A stretch of DNA of 64,000 nucleotides from Delphinapterus leucas (GCF_002288925.2 NW_022098004.1:8625604-8689603); one strand, 5' to 3'. Counted from the first letter of the stretch, positions 43,995 through 55,188 are shown. The notes: a model not told the origin generated them from the sequence alone. Made by a program: numbers and translations.

Positions 43995-44350
43995 TTAAAT
44001 TTTCAGAAATTTTGTGAGTCGGCTGTTATACACAGCCATGATTAAAAACTAAATCATGTAAACTTACAATCAAATCAATTCTATTTTTTAAAATGTACTA
44101 AGTACTCACAAGCCCTGCCTTCCTAATTGTCTTATGCTATTATCTGTGCTTTTGTTGGGATCTGCTTCTTGCTGTGCTGTATAGTGGGGTCCTACTGCAC
44201 ATCCCTTCCCAACTTCACACTCGGTGGCTTAAAATTGGCCATAGTGGGAATATTTCCATCATAGAAGTGAGCAGATGTTACAAGTCAGCCCCCCCTCCCT
44301 TTTTTGTCTGGGAGAGCCAGTTGTAAAACATTTACCAGTATATACCACTA
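43995..44350 (+). mobile_element. Unnamed transposon-like element, copy C of three
   Basis: Aligns with 20540-20945 over most of its length and with 6700-6885 at its right end. Blocks: 'attgttaaattttcagaaat', 'cggtggcttaaaattggcca', 'agtgggaatatttcc', 'gagagccagttgtaaaacat'. Just outside, 'cttatactgg' at the left and 'ccagtatata' at the right suggest short inverted ends. Confidence 0.65.
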
Positions 44351-45208
44351 ACCTACAGGACCCATCTCCCAATATTTAAAACCAGGAGCTGGACGCCCAG
44401 AGTCAAGGAGGTAGGTGCCCGTGCCTGAGCAAAATTGTCTGTGGCCATTTGTCAGAGTCTTCAGTTAGGATAAATCTATTCACGTCTGAGTCAAAAGAGG
44501 CAAGAAGATTATTGTTCATGAGGTCGAATGATGTTAGCTCTCACAGTATTTCATTTTATTTTCACTAATCAGTGAAGAGCCTCTCGTGCTGTTTGGCTAC
44601 TATCGTACAGACACTTGGCATTTTAAGGCAAGGAAGTTGATTTCCTTGCGTGTCTCCAAGAATCTTCTTTCCAGGGAGGGATCTAGGGAGTTTGACTTAA
44701 AGGGTACGAAGGTTAGTAACCATATTCTGTCTGCAGCGTCCTTACCTCTTTCTTGGTACAGAGCACTCTCCGTGAAACCCGTAGTTACTGAGAGAAAAGA
44801 CATTGACTCCTGATTATACTGGTTTTGTGACAAATGTATTAATCTTTTCTATAATATCATTTATAGATATCATCATTATATGAAAAAAAAAAAACACCAA
44901 AACCTTAGCAGGTTTAAAACCAGGCATCTTTTTTTGTTGAAATGAAGGGAACTCAAATATACAGCATCAAAAACCATTAACAATGCAAAGTAGCAGCCTA
45001 AATTGAATAGTTAATTTTTCAACTTTAAAGGGATTCAAAAGTTTACTATGTTTTCTTCCTTTCTCCTCTCTCCTGGAATAATCTCGTTCTGCTTCATCTT
45101 GCTTGCCTTTTTTTGAAATCGATCACATCCCTGTCACTCTTCGGAAGCAGAATTTTTTTTAAAAAAGATCCGACATACTGTGTCTTTGTTTGCTCCCCCA
45201 AGACCAGG
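44351..45208. other. Unassigned non-coding stretch
   Basis: Nothing recognised apart from an A12 run near 44883. Confidence 0.4.
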
Positions 45209-45254
45209 CCGTCCCCTCCCGGTGCATGGCTCCGTCCCCTCCCGGTGCATGGCT
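45209..45254. repeat. Perfect 23-bp tandem duplication
   Basis: Two identical 23-bp units (45209-45231 and 45232-45254), each beginning 'ccgtcccctcccggtgcatg'. Lack of any difference implies a recent event or allele-level variation. Confidence 0.95.
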
Positions 45255-46847
45255 GTGGACAGAGCTACGTTTTAATTTCTGTCGTCTTGCCAAGTCAGAA
45301 TGGGATTCACTGTTCTCAATGTCTCTGGACTATCACTTTCCCCAAAACATCCATCCTGGCTGTCGCAGGAGGCAGAGAAGCTCCGCATAGCTGTTTATTT
45401 TAAGTGCCTGATTAAAATTTCATGAAAACAGGAAGTCAGGGGAAAAGAATAGATTGCAAGAGCGATGAAATCCGGGGCTTTGTAATTTTTAGCTCGCGGG
45501 AAAAAAAAAAGCGTTAAATCGTAAGGAAGGTATATTTTCAGAATCGTGCTGTGGCCACTAATGGCATATTTTGTCACTGGCTGGGGAGTTGGTAAACTAA
45601 GAATGGGTCCAATTTTTAAAATCTTATTACACAGTTTTTCTCGCATTTAGAAATTGTCACCTTAAAGTAACCTAATGCTGCTCTATTTAAAGCAAACCTC
45701 CCACAGTCCTCTCTGTGTGTACGTTGGTCACGTTGTCTTCTATCTAAGTAGATATAAATGTTGTCCTGACACAGTCGAACGGCACAGAATCTGTCTGCTC
45801 CCTAAGTTGATGTAGCGTAAGAACTTAATCTTATCTAATTCCCATATCCAATGGGATAAAGAATTCAGGAGAAAGAAAGTAATGACATATTTTTTGCTGG
45901 CTGATAACTCAGTGATTTCTATATTTGGTCAATGGAAAAACGTTTCTCCCAAGAAGTATCTGTCAACATCGAGCTGTCGAGGAAATCAGCATTCAAAAAG
46001 AAAATCCCATCACCGAACTAAAAATTGCAATACGACCACGTGCAATTAGCGGGGAATGAACGGCAAATAAACCATTCCTGTCCTACTGCTGTACCTGGAA
46101 ATTCCAAAATCCTGGCTGAATGTTGGATCGCCAACTTTCACCTTTGGGATCTCCAGCTGAGCTCTCATTTGGCTGACCAGACAGAAATCGTTGCAGCGGA
46201 CTAATGGCCAGATATGTTTTATTTGTCCGTCTCAAATAAATCCCCATCTGAAAAACCAGCCTCAAAGTCCAGTCACAGAGGAAGGCATAATCCTTATGAG
46301 AGATGGGTCAGAGCGGAGGGGGAAATGGAGCAAGAAGGTATTGCATGGCCTCCAGCTAAGGCAGCAAATTAACTCTCCCCGAGGAAGGGTTAAATCCTTT
46401 AGATCTCTTTCCAGGCTTCCCATTTCCCCATTGAAACTGACCTGAACAGGGATCAGAGGGTTTATCAAGGAGGAAAAGCAACTGGGGATTCTGATGGGCA
46501 CAGTTGGATGCCAGGGCATCCCTTCAAAAGCTCCCCAAATCCCTCAGGGCCTGAGTTGGCATGAGGATATCTGGGGAAATCCAAGTATCTCCGGGATAGG
46601 TGTGTGTGTGTATTTATACTACTTGGCTAGAGGTCATTTCATGCTGATGATCAGAGGGTCATCACAACCATGTTATTTCCAGGGTGGGGAACAAAAGAAG
46701 AAATAAACTATAGGAAACTCGGCAAGTCTCCTCAAAGTTGAAAAAATCAGTCATCTCGTTTAGGCTGTTACTGGCCTCATGAATTCATTTCCACGGGACT
46801 GAATCGCTCATAGGGAATGAGGATACGCATGGTTCAAGGGTGTGTTG
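45255..46847. other. Repeat-poor non-coding stretch
   Basis: No repeat family was recognised over about 1.6 kb. Frames are at most 85 codons. Conservation cannot be judged from one sequence. Confidence 0.4.
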
Positions 46848-46930
46848 CTTGAACAGTATGTGACATGGATGAGTTACTTCTCTGTGCCTCAGTTTCCCCT
46901 TCTGTACAGCGGGGCTTCTAATATTCGTCG
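46848..46930 (+). mobile_element. MIR SINE fragment
   Basis: 'gatgagttacttctctgtgc' and 'ctcagtttccccttctgtac' are the MIR core in sense order. Confidence 0.7.
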
Positions 46931-46969
46931 AGCCCATTGCTCTCCGCGTCCGTCACCGCTGTCTCAGGA

Positions 46970-47135
46970 ATTGGCTTTGCTTACCTTGAAATTCTCTGTT
47001 TACTTCTCTGTAAACCTCAGCAAGCAGTCCGGGGAGTTAGTGTCTCTTGTTCACCAGTCTCATCATTTAGCAGCGTGCCTGGCCACGGTGGGTATTCAGT
47101 AGTAAACATTTGTAGAATGAATGGAAGAGTGAATG
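46970..47135 (+). mobile_element. L2 LINE 3' end
   Basis: 'agtgtctcttgttcaccagt', 'agcagcgtgcctggccacgg' and 'tgggtattcagtagtaaaca' with 'tttgtagaatgaatgga' reproduce the L2 3' terminus. Confidence 0.7.
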
Positions 47136-47504
47136 CATGAATGCTTAAAGAGTATTGTGAGGGTGGAAATAAGCAACACAGGTCAAAGTTCTTTTCAGAT
47201 TTTTAGAGATTCAGCATAACCTCATCTTCTGTGCCGGAGTTTGGTCTAGTCTTCCTTGTCTGCAGCGGGAGAATTCCCCCTTCCTGCCTTGGGAATGGCT
47301 TGCAGAAGGATGCTCTCTCCTTAGCTATGGTGGAAAATTCTTCTTAGAACAACGATTGCTGGAAGATGAACAGTTAATTGAATCAAATAGAGCTTACTTT
47401 GGTTTTGCCACATAGAAAGCCCTGTGCTCTAATAACATGCCGATATCTACTATCAAGCAATATTGACCAATGGATGAGGAAAAGCACAAGGAAAAAGAAA
47501 AAAA
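47136..47504. other. Unassigned stretch ending in an A-rich tract
   Basis: Nothing recognised apart from A-rich sequence at 47480-47510 that served as SINE target. Confidence 0.4.
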
Positions 47505-47516
47505 AAAAAAAATTAG

Positions 47517-47674
47517 GGAATTCCCTGGCAGTCCAGTGGTTAGGGCTCTGCACTTCCACTGCAGGGGGCATGGGTTCAATCCCTGGTCGAGGAACTAAGA
47601 TCCCACATGCCGCGCCGTACAGCCAAAAAAAAAACCACACACACAAAACACAAAAAAACAAAAACCTACCAAAC
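47517..47674 (+). mobile_element. Short CHR-family SINE
   Basis: Begins 'ggaattccctggcagtccag', has the B-box region 'gggttcaatccctggtcgag' and an A-rich tail with CACA and AAAC units. The flanks 47505-47516 and 47675-47686 agree at 11 of 12 positions, ending 'aattag'. The A-rich target makes the exact duplication less certain. Confidence 0.88.
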
Positions 47675-47686
47675 AAAAACAATTAG

Positions 47687-48084
47687 ATGCTAGGAGAGAA
47701 ATCTTGAGAGTAACATTTTTACAGTGACTGCAATGCTATAATCATTAGGAAACCCTCAAAATTCTTTTTCCATCATTCTGTCTCTCTCCCTGTGCTGGAT
47801 AAGATTTTGAGGAAGAAGACACAGTGTCTGCTCTTTGGAATTTGGAAATCTAAACACGATTCTCCCAGGAGGTGTGCTACTCTGAGCTCTCCAACTGCAT
47901 GGTATTTATGAAGCAACTTTCTCCAAGGAGCTCCAAGCCTTTAGGATCTTAATCAGATTCAGCCTTACAACATTGGGCGATATTAAATGCCTTTTGCCCA
48001 AAGTCCCAGCAAGCAAAGCCATCATTGGATTGATCCCAATGCAAGAAGCCTCGTTGATTTAATCACAGGCTTGTCTCGACTCCC
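47687..48084. other. Unassigned non-coding stretch
   Basis: Nothing recognised. Confidence 0.4.
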
Positions 48085-48260
48085 TGAGCGCTTTGCTGAG
48101 ACCTTGCTCACAGCGTTGCTTCGCCTTCAGATATATGCACTTTTGCATGCATTTGTCTCCCTAGCTTGACTGTGAACTCCCAAAGGGCAGGGGCAAATGG
48201 CCTTGACATACCCACCCTGTACCAGGCACGTGGATAGTCATATATGTCTGTGGAATCGTG
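48085..48260 (+). mobile_element. L2 LINE 3' end
   Basis: 'cttgactgtgaactcccaaa', 'gggcaggggcaaatggcc' and 'ccaggcacgtggatagtc' follow the L2 3' end. Confidence 0.65.
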
Positions 48261-48519
48261 TAGGTCATTTATTTATTTTTTTGGTAGCAATTCCTTCCTC
48301 TGGTGCAGGCAACTGGAGGTGAAACTACAAGCTCAGCTTCTTTAGCGGCTCCGTGTAGGGGAAATGGGCTTCTGTTTGCAAGCTTATTGTTCTTGCGTGT
48401 AATGGAATCACTGGGGCACTGTCCTGCCTACCCAGAAAGACTCCTGCAAAAACGGAGAGCTGTGATTTCTACCCCGGAGAAGCTGAGAGTGGAATTGAGG
48501 CAATCAAATGACCCTGGAG
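48261..48519. other. Unassigned stretch
   Basis: Nothing recognised. Confidence 0.4.
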
Positions 48520-48640
48520 CAGTGGAGGGTCCATGGTTTCAGGGCTGAGACCACCTGGATTTCAATCCAGGCTTTACCTCCAAGTAGCCCTGTGTCCTTG
48601 ATCAAGATACTTAACCTCTCTGAGTCTCATATGCCCAGGA
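48520..48640 (+). mobile_element. MIR SINE fragment (head and core)
   Basis: 'ggatttcaatccaggcttta', 'agccctgtgtccttgatcaa' and 'acttaacctctctgagtctc' give the B-box region and core of a MIR. Confidence 0.8.
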
Positions 48641-48749
48641 CACCATCTTGGGCCACCTCCACATCTGAGATTCTCTGCCTGTGCTCTGGCTGAACCCTGA
48701 GGTAACACACCTCTCTCTTGACAGGACTCAATGTTCCTCTTTGCCCACC

Positions 48750-48808
48750 TAGAAGCTGAGCACTTTGGAGGCAGTGACTACATTTTATTCATCCTTATTT
48801 CCCTGGCA
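48750..48808 (+). mobile_element. L2 LINE 3' fragment
   Basis: 'ctttggaggcagtgactaca' and 'cattcatccttatttccctg' (approximately) match the L2 3' end before the last segment. Confidence 0.45.
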
Positions 48809-48930
48809 AATGGAGATGATAATACTAATACCTGTCACATAGGATGATAAGATAGAGCTATATTTATTCACTTGCTTAGTATGGGGTCTCTTCCACATGG
48901 AAAGCATATGAAAGTTACTGGCTCTTGTAA
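48809..48930 (+). mobile_element. MIR SINE 3' fragment
   Basis: 'aaatggagatgataatacta', 'atacctgtcacataggatga' and 'ggaaagcatatgaaagttac' follow the MIR 3' half. Confidence 0.6.
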
Positions 48931-48934
48931 GAGT

Positions 48935-49055
48935 TTATTCAGTAACTATCTGAAATGAGCAGTTGTACTGAAATTGATGGTATTATCCCCATTTTACAGA
49001 GGAAGTAACTGAGTCTCAGACACACGAGGCTGTCAGAAGTTCTTATAATAGAAAG
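48935..49055 (-). mobile_element. MIR SINE fragment, reverse
   Basis: 'attatccccattttacagag' and 'gaagtaactgagtctcagac' are the reversed MIR core, placed tail-to-tail with the preceding MIR. Confidence 0.75.
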
Positions 49056-49589
49056 ACACTGCTTGTGCTGGTGGGAGGGTTGCTTTTTTTTTTTTCTCCC
49101 AAGAGACTTAGACTAAGAAGAGGGAGGCAGCCCTTGTTCAGAGTGATTGGGAAACAGTTCCGTTTGGAAGCCTTGAGCCCTCGAATTCCGGAGTCCACAA
49201 CAGGAAGAACCCGGAGATCCTGCAGGAAACGTGTCCTGAGGATTAATGGTGGGTTTAAATGCTGAGCGAGGACTTTTTCCTCTCTTCCTCATCTGCATTT
49301 GGGAGATCTTTACTCTCCCTTTTTAAAGATCAATGTGCTATATTTCTTTTTTCTGAAGGTACATCTATTAAACCAACAGTGGTTGAGCTCGCAGACAATT
49401 CCCCACCATGTAATTAACCCCCTCGGGGTCCCGTTTAGATCCGATGAGATTTTGTGATTTTATTAACTAAAAGCAAATAGGGACGCTGTGTACTGTGGAG
49501 CTCAGGTTTGGAACTCCCTGTCTCCGGAGCACAAGGGGTTCACTGTAACCAGCTGTGCCTCTTGTCCCCCTGAATGATGCCTAAGCATT
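49056..49589. other. Unassigned non-coding stretch
   Basis: A T12 run at 49086-49097. Nothing else recognised. Confidence 0.4.
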
Positions 49590-51610
49590 CTCCTTTTCCT
49601 TTTTTGTGTGTACATCAAATACAGATCTTTGCTTTGCGGTTACCATGGAGTTTTTGTACAGCAGTGTCTCCCCCCCACCATATATATATGATTGTTTTAA
49701 GTTGCTCATCTCTTAATTTCAAATGCATTTTAGATAGCCTGCATGTGTACTCTCCTCCCCTTATGATGACTGGTTTTGATACAGTATTTTACATCTAATT
49801 GTTTTGTGTATCCTTTAACTACTTATTGTGGATACAGACGATTTTACTTTTGTCTTTTAACCTCTGTACTAGCTTTGTGTGTGGGTGATTTTCTACCTTC
49901 ACTGTGTGTTTGCCTTTACCAGTGAGCTTTTTCCTTCCGTAATTTTGTTGTTTCTAGTCGCGGCCTTTTCTTTTTCATCTAGAGAAGTTCCTTTAACATT
50001 TGTTGTAGAGCTGGTTTGGTGGTGCTGAATTCTTTTAGCTTTTGCTTGTCCGTAAAGCACCTGATTTCTGCATCAAATCTGAATGAGAGCCTTGCTGGGT
50101 AGGGGATTCTTGTTGGTCGGTTTTTCCCTTTCATCACTTGAACTATGTCATGCCACTCCCTCCTGGCTTCTGGAGTTTCTGCTGAAAAATCAGCTGATAG
50201 CCTTATGGGAGTTCCCTTGTATGTTATTTGTTGCTTTTCCCGTTTGCTTTTAGTATCTCTCTTTATCTTTAATTTTTGTTATTTTGATGACAGTGTGTCT
50301 TGGTGTGTTCCTCTTTGGGTTCATCCTGTATGGGACTCTCTGTGCTTCCTGGACTTGGGTGACTGTTTCCTTTCCCAGGTTAGGGAGGTTTTCAGCTATT
50401 ATCTCTTCAAACATTTTCTTGGGCCCTTTCTCTCTGTCTTCTCCTTCTGGGACCCCTATAATTCATCTCTGTGTGGTTGTTCTTTATATTTTCTAGCTCT
50501 TTGTTAAAAAACTTCTAACTTCTCGCTCTGTGCATCCGTTCTCCTCCCAAGTTCTTTGAGCATCTGGGCGATCATTACTCTGAACTCTTCCTCGGGTAGA
50601 TGGCCCATCTCCACCTCACTTAGTTCTTCTTCTGGGATTTTATCTTGTTCCTTCGTCTAGAACATATTCCTCTGCCATCTCATTTTGTCTAAGTTGCTAT
50701 TAGTATTTTTACGTATGTGGTACGTTAGTTACATTTCTAGACCTTGGAGAAGTGGCCCTCTGGAGGAGGTGTCCTATGCGTCCCAGCAGTGCACTCCCCT
50801 CCCGTCACCTGGGCTGTAGGCTGTAGGGGTTCCCTGTAAGAGGGCTGCATGGGTCCTTCTGTTGTGACAGACTATGTGGGCTGTCTGGCAGGCTTGGTTG
50901 GTTCCTCATCTGGTCGGTTGCCGGGTCCTGCTTTGTACAGATGCTGCCGGCTGCTGTTCAGCAGGGCCTGGTCACAAGGTGGAGGGCTGCGGAGTCCTAG
51001 GGGGCCCGAGGCTAGTGCTGGCTCACTGGTGGGTGCAGTCAGGGCCCTGAAGACTCTGGAGCTATTGCCCACCCGCTAGCAGGTGGAGCCAGACCCTGGG
51101 GTTAGTGCCAGACTCCTGGCAGGCGGAGCTGGTTCCTGGAGTCCGGCTGCAGGGCTCAGGGGTCCCAGAGCTCGTTTCAGATCCTTACGGGGTGGGGTGG
51201 GGGCCAGTTCCTGACAGACTTGGGTATGGATGGGGTCCACGGTGTCTGGAAGGTTATGTTCACCTGCTGGTGGGCAGGGCCAGGGGCCAGCTGGTCCCAG
51301 GGCGTGGTCTGGCCTGCGTCGCAGGATCACGGCTTTCTTTTTTCTGGTGTCAGCCCCCTCGTGGGGGAGGCTGGCCTAGAGGCTTGTGCAGGCTTCCTGG
51401 AGGGAAGGGCCAGTGCCTGCCCACTGGTGGGGGGAGCTAGGTCTTGGCCCTCAGGTGGGCAGGGCTGTGTCCAGAGGCAGCTGTGGGCTCTTTAGTCTTT
51501 TGGCAGCCTGTCTGCTCGTGGCTGGGGCTGGGTCCCTCCCACTTAGTGGTTTGGCCTGAGCTGTCCCAGCACTGGTACCTACAGGCTACAGGCTGTTGGG
51601 TGGGACCGGG
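49590..51610 (-). mobile_element. Half-L1 (HAL1)-like element, reverse: 5' region, ORF1, 3' tail
   Basis: Read on the minus strand from 51610: about 850 bp of GC-rich 5' sequence with repeated 'cagac' and 'ccagctc'-type motifs, then L1 ORF1 coding sequence, whose stop lies at 49979-49981. A 390-bp 3' region follows that lacks any ORF2 or reverse-transcriptase sequence. HAL1 elements are known mammalian L1 derivatives with exactly this layout. The 5' boundary is uncertain, and a normal L1 with ORF2 deleted is an alternative. No target duplication was found. Confidence 0.75.
49979..50770 (-). pseudogene. L1-type ORF1 relic, frameshifted
   Basis: The minus strand encodes the C-terminal part of L1 ORF1p, the RNA-binding chaperone of the L1 particle. 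Recognisable pieces are 'ADFSAETPEARREWHD', 'ARLSFRFDAEI', 'FTDKQKLKEFSTTKPALQQ' and a terminal 'MLKELL'. Upstream, 'TVIKITKIKDKE' precedes a one-base frameshift and stop near 50245-50258, so the protein is not made intact. The N-terminal coiled-coil part could not be read with confidence. Confidence 0.85.
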
Positions 51611-51639
51611 TCTGGGCACTAATGAGCTCCAGCAGGTAC

Positions 51640-51745
51640 AGTGCACATGGCCCAAGACCACCCAAGTGTCAAAGTTGGGACTGAAACCAGGTCTGATGGA
51701 CTCCAAAGCCAGTGCTCTTTTCTACTCTGTTAATCCAGGATCACT
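51640..51745 (-). mobile_element. MIR SINE head, reverse
   Basis: 'tggcccaagaccacccaagt', 'gactgaaaccaggtctgatg' and 'ccaaagccagtgctctttt' are the reversed head of a MIR. It abuts the 5' end of the HAL1-like element. Confidence 0.75.
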
Positions 51746-51984
51746 GTTTTCCTGTCAAATGGGCCACTGTTTGGGAGGCACCAATTAGACAGTAAATAAG
51801 AGAAGGCGTTGCTGTGTATTTATCCGGATTTCAGAAGCTTGTGGGTGAGAGCTTGCACTAGGATGGCGTGCGGGAAGACGTTCGGGGCTGCCCGAGCCCT
51901 TCACGGGCCCTGGGCTGGCTCCCGGAGGTGGCAAGGAGCTAGGCATGGCCTCAGGGGAGGCGAGAAACGCCCACGGCCAGGAAG
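51746..51984. other. Unassigned stretch
   Basis: Nothing recognised. Confidence 0.4.
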
Positions 51985-52185
51985 CAGGTGCCGGACAGTG
52001 AAGGGTCTCTTAGGCCAGGGTGAGAACTCTAGTTTCCCTTCTCGAAAGGATTGAAGGCCATTGAAGGACCCAAAACGGGTGTGACTGATCTGATCTATAA
52101 GAGCACCCCAGCTACTAGATGGAGGCAGATTTGGAAGGTGCGAGTGGTTGGCAAGAGGAGAGGTCAGAACAGTTAGCACCCAGTT
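51985..52185 (-). mobile_element. L2 LINE internal fragment, reverse
   Basis: 'ggccattgaaggacccaaaa' and 'tgtgactgatctgatctata' match the reversed internal 3' region of L2; the flanks are looser. Confidence 0.5.
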
Positions 52186-53139
52186 GCCCATGGGGTTCCC
52201 AGTGTATGTCCCATACCCAGAAGAGACCCGGATCTCTCTGTTATGTACGCAATCCTTTTGGCTCCAAGGATGGATACTCACACCCGGGGTATCTGTCGCA
52301 TGCAGGTTTGTCTCCCCAGAGACCCCCATGTCACCTGCTCAGACAGGGAGCTGTTTCAGCAGGAGAGGAGAGTGCCCTGGGAGGGACACATTCTCGGGAT
52401 GGGGACATACGGTGGGCCCGGAGGGCCAAGTCCACATGGGTGAACGGTCACAAGGGTCCCGGGCTCTAGTTTCTTTTCAGGTCATAGCATAAGGCTGGCT
52501 ACCTGCGCGGTGAACCCAGAGCGTCCTGGAGGAACCCAGAGCGTCACACCAGCCTGTGAGTTAGGACAGGAAATGCAAACCAGCATGGTTACAGTGACGC
52601 AAACCACAGGTAGGAAACTTGGGGGTATGGGGTAGCGCATCGCCGGGCTTGGCCTGCTGCCAGGCCACCCGGGTCATAGGCTCTCCTGGTCCCCCAGGTC
52701 CAGGTGTAGTTAGCAATGGCAAGCGATAAGGAACCGGATTTTGTATTGCAGCCAGTAAGGACGGAGAAAGAGAAAGAGAGACCAGGGAGCCAAAGCTCAC
52801 TGCTTCAGAGGTGACAGTGCTCCAGGGGTGCCAGAGATAGCGCCGGGCACATGCAGCCTTGAAGGTGGGCACTGAGGGCTCTTGGGAACTGCTCTCTTGG
52901 CAACTTTGGGGTAGAGACTCCCCGTAATGTGCTGTTTAGACAAAGCAGGTCACAGACCTCAGATGCAATCTATCAGGGGCAGAGCTCACCCCCTCAGCAA
53001 GTTATAATAGCACGCCAAGCCTTCAGAGCCTAGGATGTTTTGTACCCCATCTCCTGGGGGTTCCTCCCTCCTTGGATGTCCCTGAGGAGGTCACATTACT
53101 GTTTCTAGGTTCCATGAGTTCAGGGTAATAGCTTCAGGT
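52186..53139. other. Unassigned, GC-leaning stretch
   Basis: Overlapping frames in three phases at 52119-52492 resemble nothing known. A 14-bp direct repeat 'gaacccagagcgtc' occurs at about 52513 and 52533. No repeat family recognised. Confidence 0.4.
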
Positions 53140-53345
53140 TTGCTGGTCTGTGCTGTTTGGCCTTGGGCAAGTCACTGAACCTCTCTGATCTGTTCTGTAG
53201 TCCTTTCTTCTACCTCTCAGATCCTGTATAGCCTTATGTGTTACAAAGGTGATGATCACAGTGGCCCTGCCACAGGGGGGTTATAAGGATGAACCAAGAA
53301 GAAAAGCATGGAGGATTTTGGAAAGTAGAATATAACTATATTATT
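53140..53345 (+). mobile_element. MIR SINE
   Basis: 'tgtttggccttgggcaagtc', 'actgaacctctctgatctgt' and 'ggttataaggatgaaccaag' follow the MIR core and 3' half. Confidence 0.75.
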
Positions 53346-53389
53346 AGTCTTAGGAATGGTAGAAGTAATAAATTAATATCAACAGACTT

Positions 53390-53490
53390 ACTGATGCTGA
53401 TTGAACATCTACTATATGCTAGGTGCCACGGAACCCAGATGTGTGACACGTGGGTCTTCCACCTCTAGGAGTTTATAATCCTCAGGTATA
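53390..53490 (-). mobile_element. L2 LINE 3' end, reverse
   Basis: 'gattgaacatctactatatg', 'ctaggtgccacggaaccc' and 'ctctaggagtttataatcct' match the reversed L2 3' end. Confidence 0.7.
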
Positions 53491-53499
53491 TAACAGAGT

Positions 53500-53725
53500 T
53501 AATAATACTAGGTAAGACTTATAAAGCACCTACTATGTGCCGGGTACTGTCCTCAGTATTTTGTGTGTATTAACTAATCTGATCCTCACAATAAACTTAC
53601 TCTGGGAGCAAGTCTCATCACCATTTCCCAGACGAGGAAGCCGAGGCGCAGAGAGACCAAGTAACTTTCCCGAAGTTCAGTAGCTGCTGAGAATCGAGAC
53701 CAGGATCACATTCGGGTCAGCTGGC
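53500..53725 (-). mobile_element. Near-complete MIR SINE, reverse
   Basis: 'aagcacctactatgtgccgg', 'gtattaactaatctgatcct', 'catttcccagacgaggaagc', 'cgaggcgcagagagaccaag' and 'gagaccaggatcacattcgg' give almost the whole reversed MIR. Confidence 0.92.
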
Positions 53726-53959
53726 TGTGGAACCCCTAGCCCACATGGTCTGTTGAGTAAGAGACTCGTTGGTGGTTTTCAGGATTCCCCGTGAGAATTA
53801 TACAAGATGTATCTGTCTGCGTTCAAAGCTTGGGGCACTAACCACTTCCCCATGCAGCCTTGGGAGCTCACCAGTGAGAAGCCCAGAGAAGGATAACTGA
53901 ACTCCATGGTGAGCGCCACATCGGTTTCCCAAGGGGCAGTCCAGATGTCCTCGGCCATC
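53726..53959. other. Unassigned stretch
   Basis: Nothing recognised. Confidence 0.4.
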
Positions 53960-54170
53960 TCGTGCAGTAGTTACGGGTCCAGCCTCTGGAGTCACGTGCT
54001 TCTGGTGACATCTCAGGTCCCTTGCTTCCCAGCAGTGTGACATTGGGCAACTGACTTATCCTTTCTAAGTTTCTGTTTCTTCATTAGTAAAATGGGAGAT
54101 GTAAGCTCTTGTGAAGAGGATGTAATAAAATAATATCTCGAAGGCACGAAGTAAGTGCCATCCATATATT
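53960..54170 (+). mobile_element. Near-complete MIR SINE
   Basis: 'ccagcctctggagtcacgtg', 'cagcagtgtgacattgggca', 'tgtttcttcattagtaaaat' and 'gaagaggatgtaataaaata' run through MIR from head to 3' part. Confidence 0.85.
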
Positions 54171-54704
54171 GATATATGACACATGTACATCTCCATATAT
54201 ATGATTAACCGGTAGCACAAGGAGGGGAACACAGGCGGGGACTTTTTTGACACTTTGAGACAAGAAGCCACTATTGAGTTGCCAGCCGATAGAAGCTGAG
54301 TTCTGTGTCCTGGCGAAAAAGCTGTGAGTCAGGACCCTGGCTTTTTTGTTAAAGACTAAAGCAACCGTCTACCCAAACACCCACAGTAGGAAAAGGACCC
54401 CAAGTCTTGGAGATAGATTAGACCTAGAAGGCTAGAACGGTCACTTACTTGAACATTATTTGCTTGTTTAAATTGTTTAAAATATGTCTGCTGCCTGGGG
54501 CCTCTGGCTCAATGGCCCAGGTTATGAAAATATGTAATTCTCTGAAACAACGCAGGAGCAAAGTATGTGAGCAGTAAGCAGTCCTCCAGCACGTACGGCT
54601 GCCTCATTATCAGGCAATTCTTCGTCTCCAGGTGTTTCCCAAGCAGTACTGTTTGGTGATTCTAGACCAAAGCCTGGTGGGATTGGTTGGTCTTTGTGAT
54701 TTTT
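54171..54704. other. Unassigned non-coding stretch
   Basis: Nothing recognised. Confidence 0.4.
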
Positions 54705-54790
54705 ATCTTGCAGAGGAAATTGGGCACAGGTAAGCTCAGAGCCACAGAGCCAAGACCAGACTCAGACCTTAGTGGCTGTAGAACCTACAT
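54705..54790 (-). mobile_element. MIR SINE fragment, reverse
   Basis: 'cttgcagaggaaattgggca' and 'cacagagccaagaccagact' fit a short piece of reversed MIR. Confidence 0.5.
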
Positions 54791-54963
54791 GGGTTCTGTA
54801 GACTAAAGGACAGATACCTGGGTGGTACCAGCTGGTGCCACATGGCTGAAACAAACGCACCAGAAAGCAGTGTTTCTTGGCCCTAGAGAAAGAAAACTGG
54901 AGACTCCCATTTACAGAATCCTAGAAGATTTAATGTAGGTGGTGCCTTACACAGCCTCTAGCT

Positions 54964-55188
54964 CAGAGGTCCTCATACCTTTTCTGGCTATGGAAACCTT
55001 TGTTTAAAGAAAGTCTTGTGAAAAAAAACGCCACCAACAACAACAAATAAAGCAGATGAAAGCTTAGCTGCTTTAGTATAAGACGGGACAGGAACTTGGC
55101 CATGAGACCATAGGTCTCTTCTCCCTTGCTCCTGAGAGGATTCCATGGACCCCCTAGAGCTCCATGGAACACAGTCTGGGAACCGCTG
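54964..55188 (+). mobile_element. hAT (MER5-like) DNA transposon fossil
   Basis: The left end 'cagaggtcctcataccttt' and right end 'ctgggaaccgctg' are decayed hAT inverted termini. Internal 'ttccatggaccccctagag' is typical of the MER5/Charlie group. No convincing 8-bp duplication remains. Confidence 0.75.

Noticed and set aside
50145..50507. 120-codon hydrophobic plus-strand frame that looks like a membrane protein
   Set aside because: It is the antisense of L1 ORF1; the phenylalanine/leucine-rich look is the complement of lysine- and glutamate-rich coding sequence.
49590..51610. Endogenous retrovirus or LTR element because of the long GC-rich arm
   Set aside because: No LTR pair, primer-binding site or retroviral coding sequence was seen; the ORF1 motifs are those of L1.
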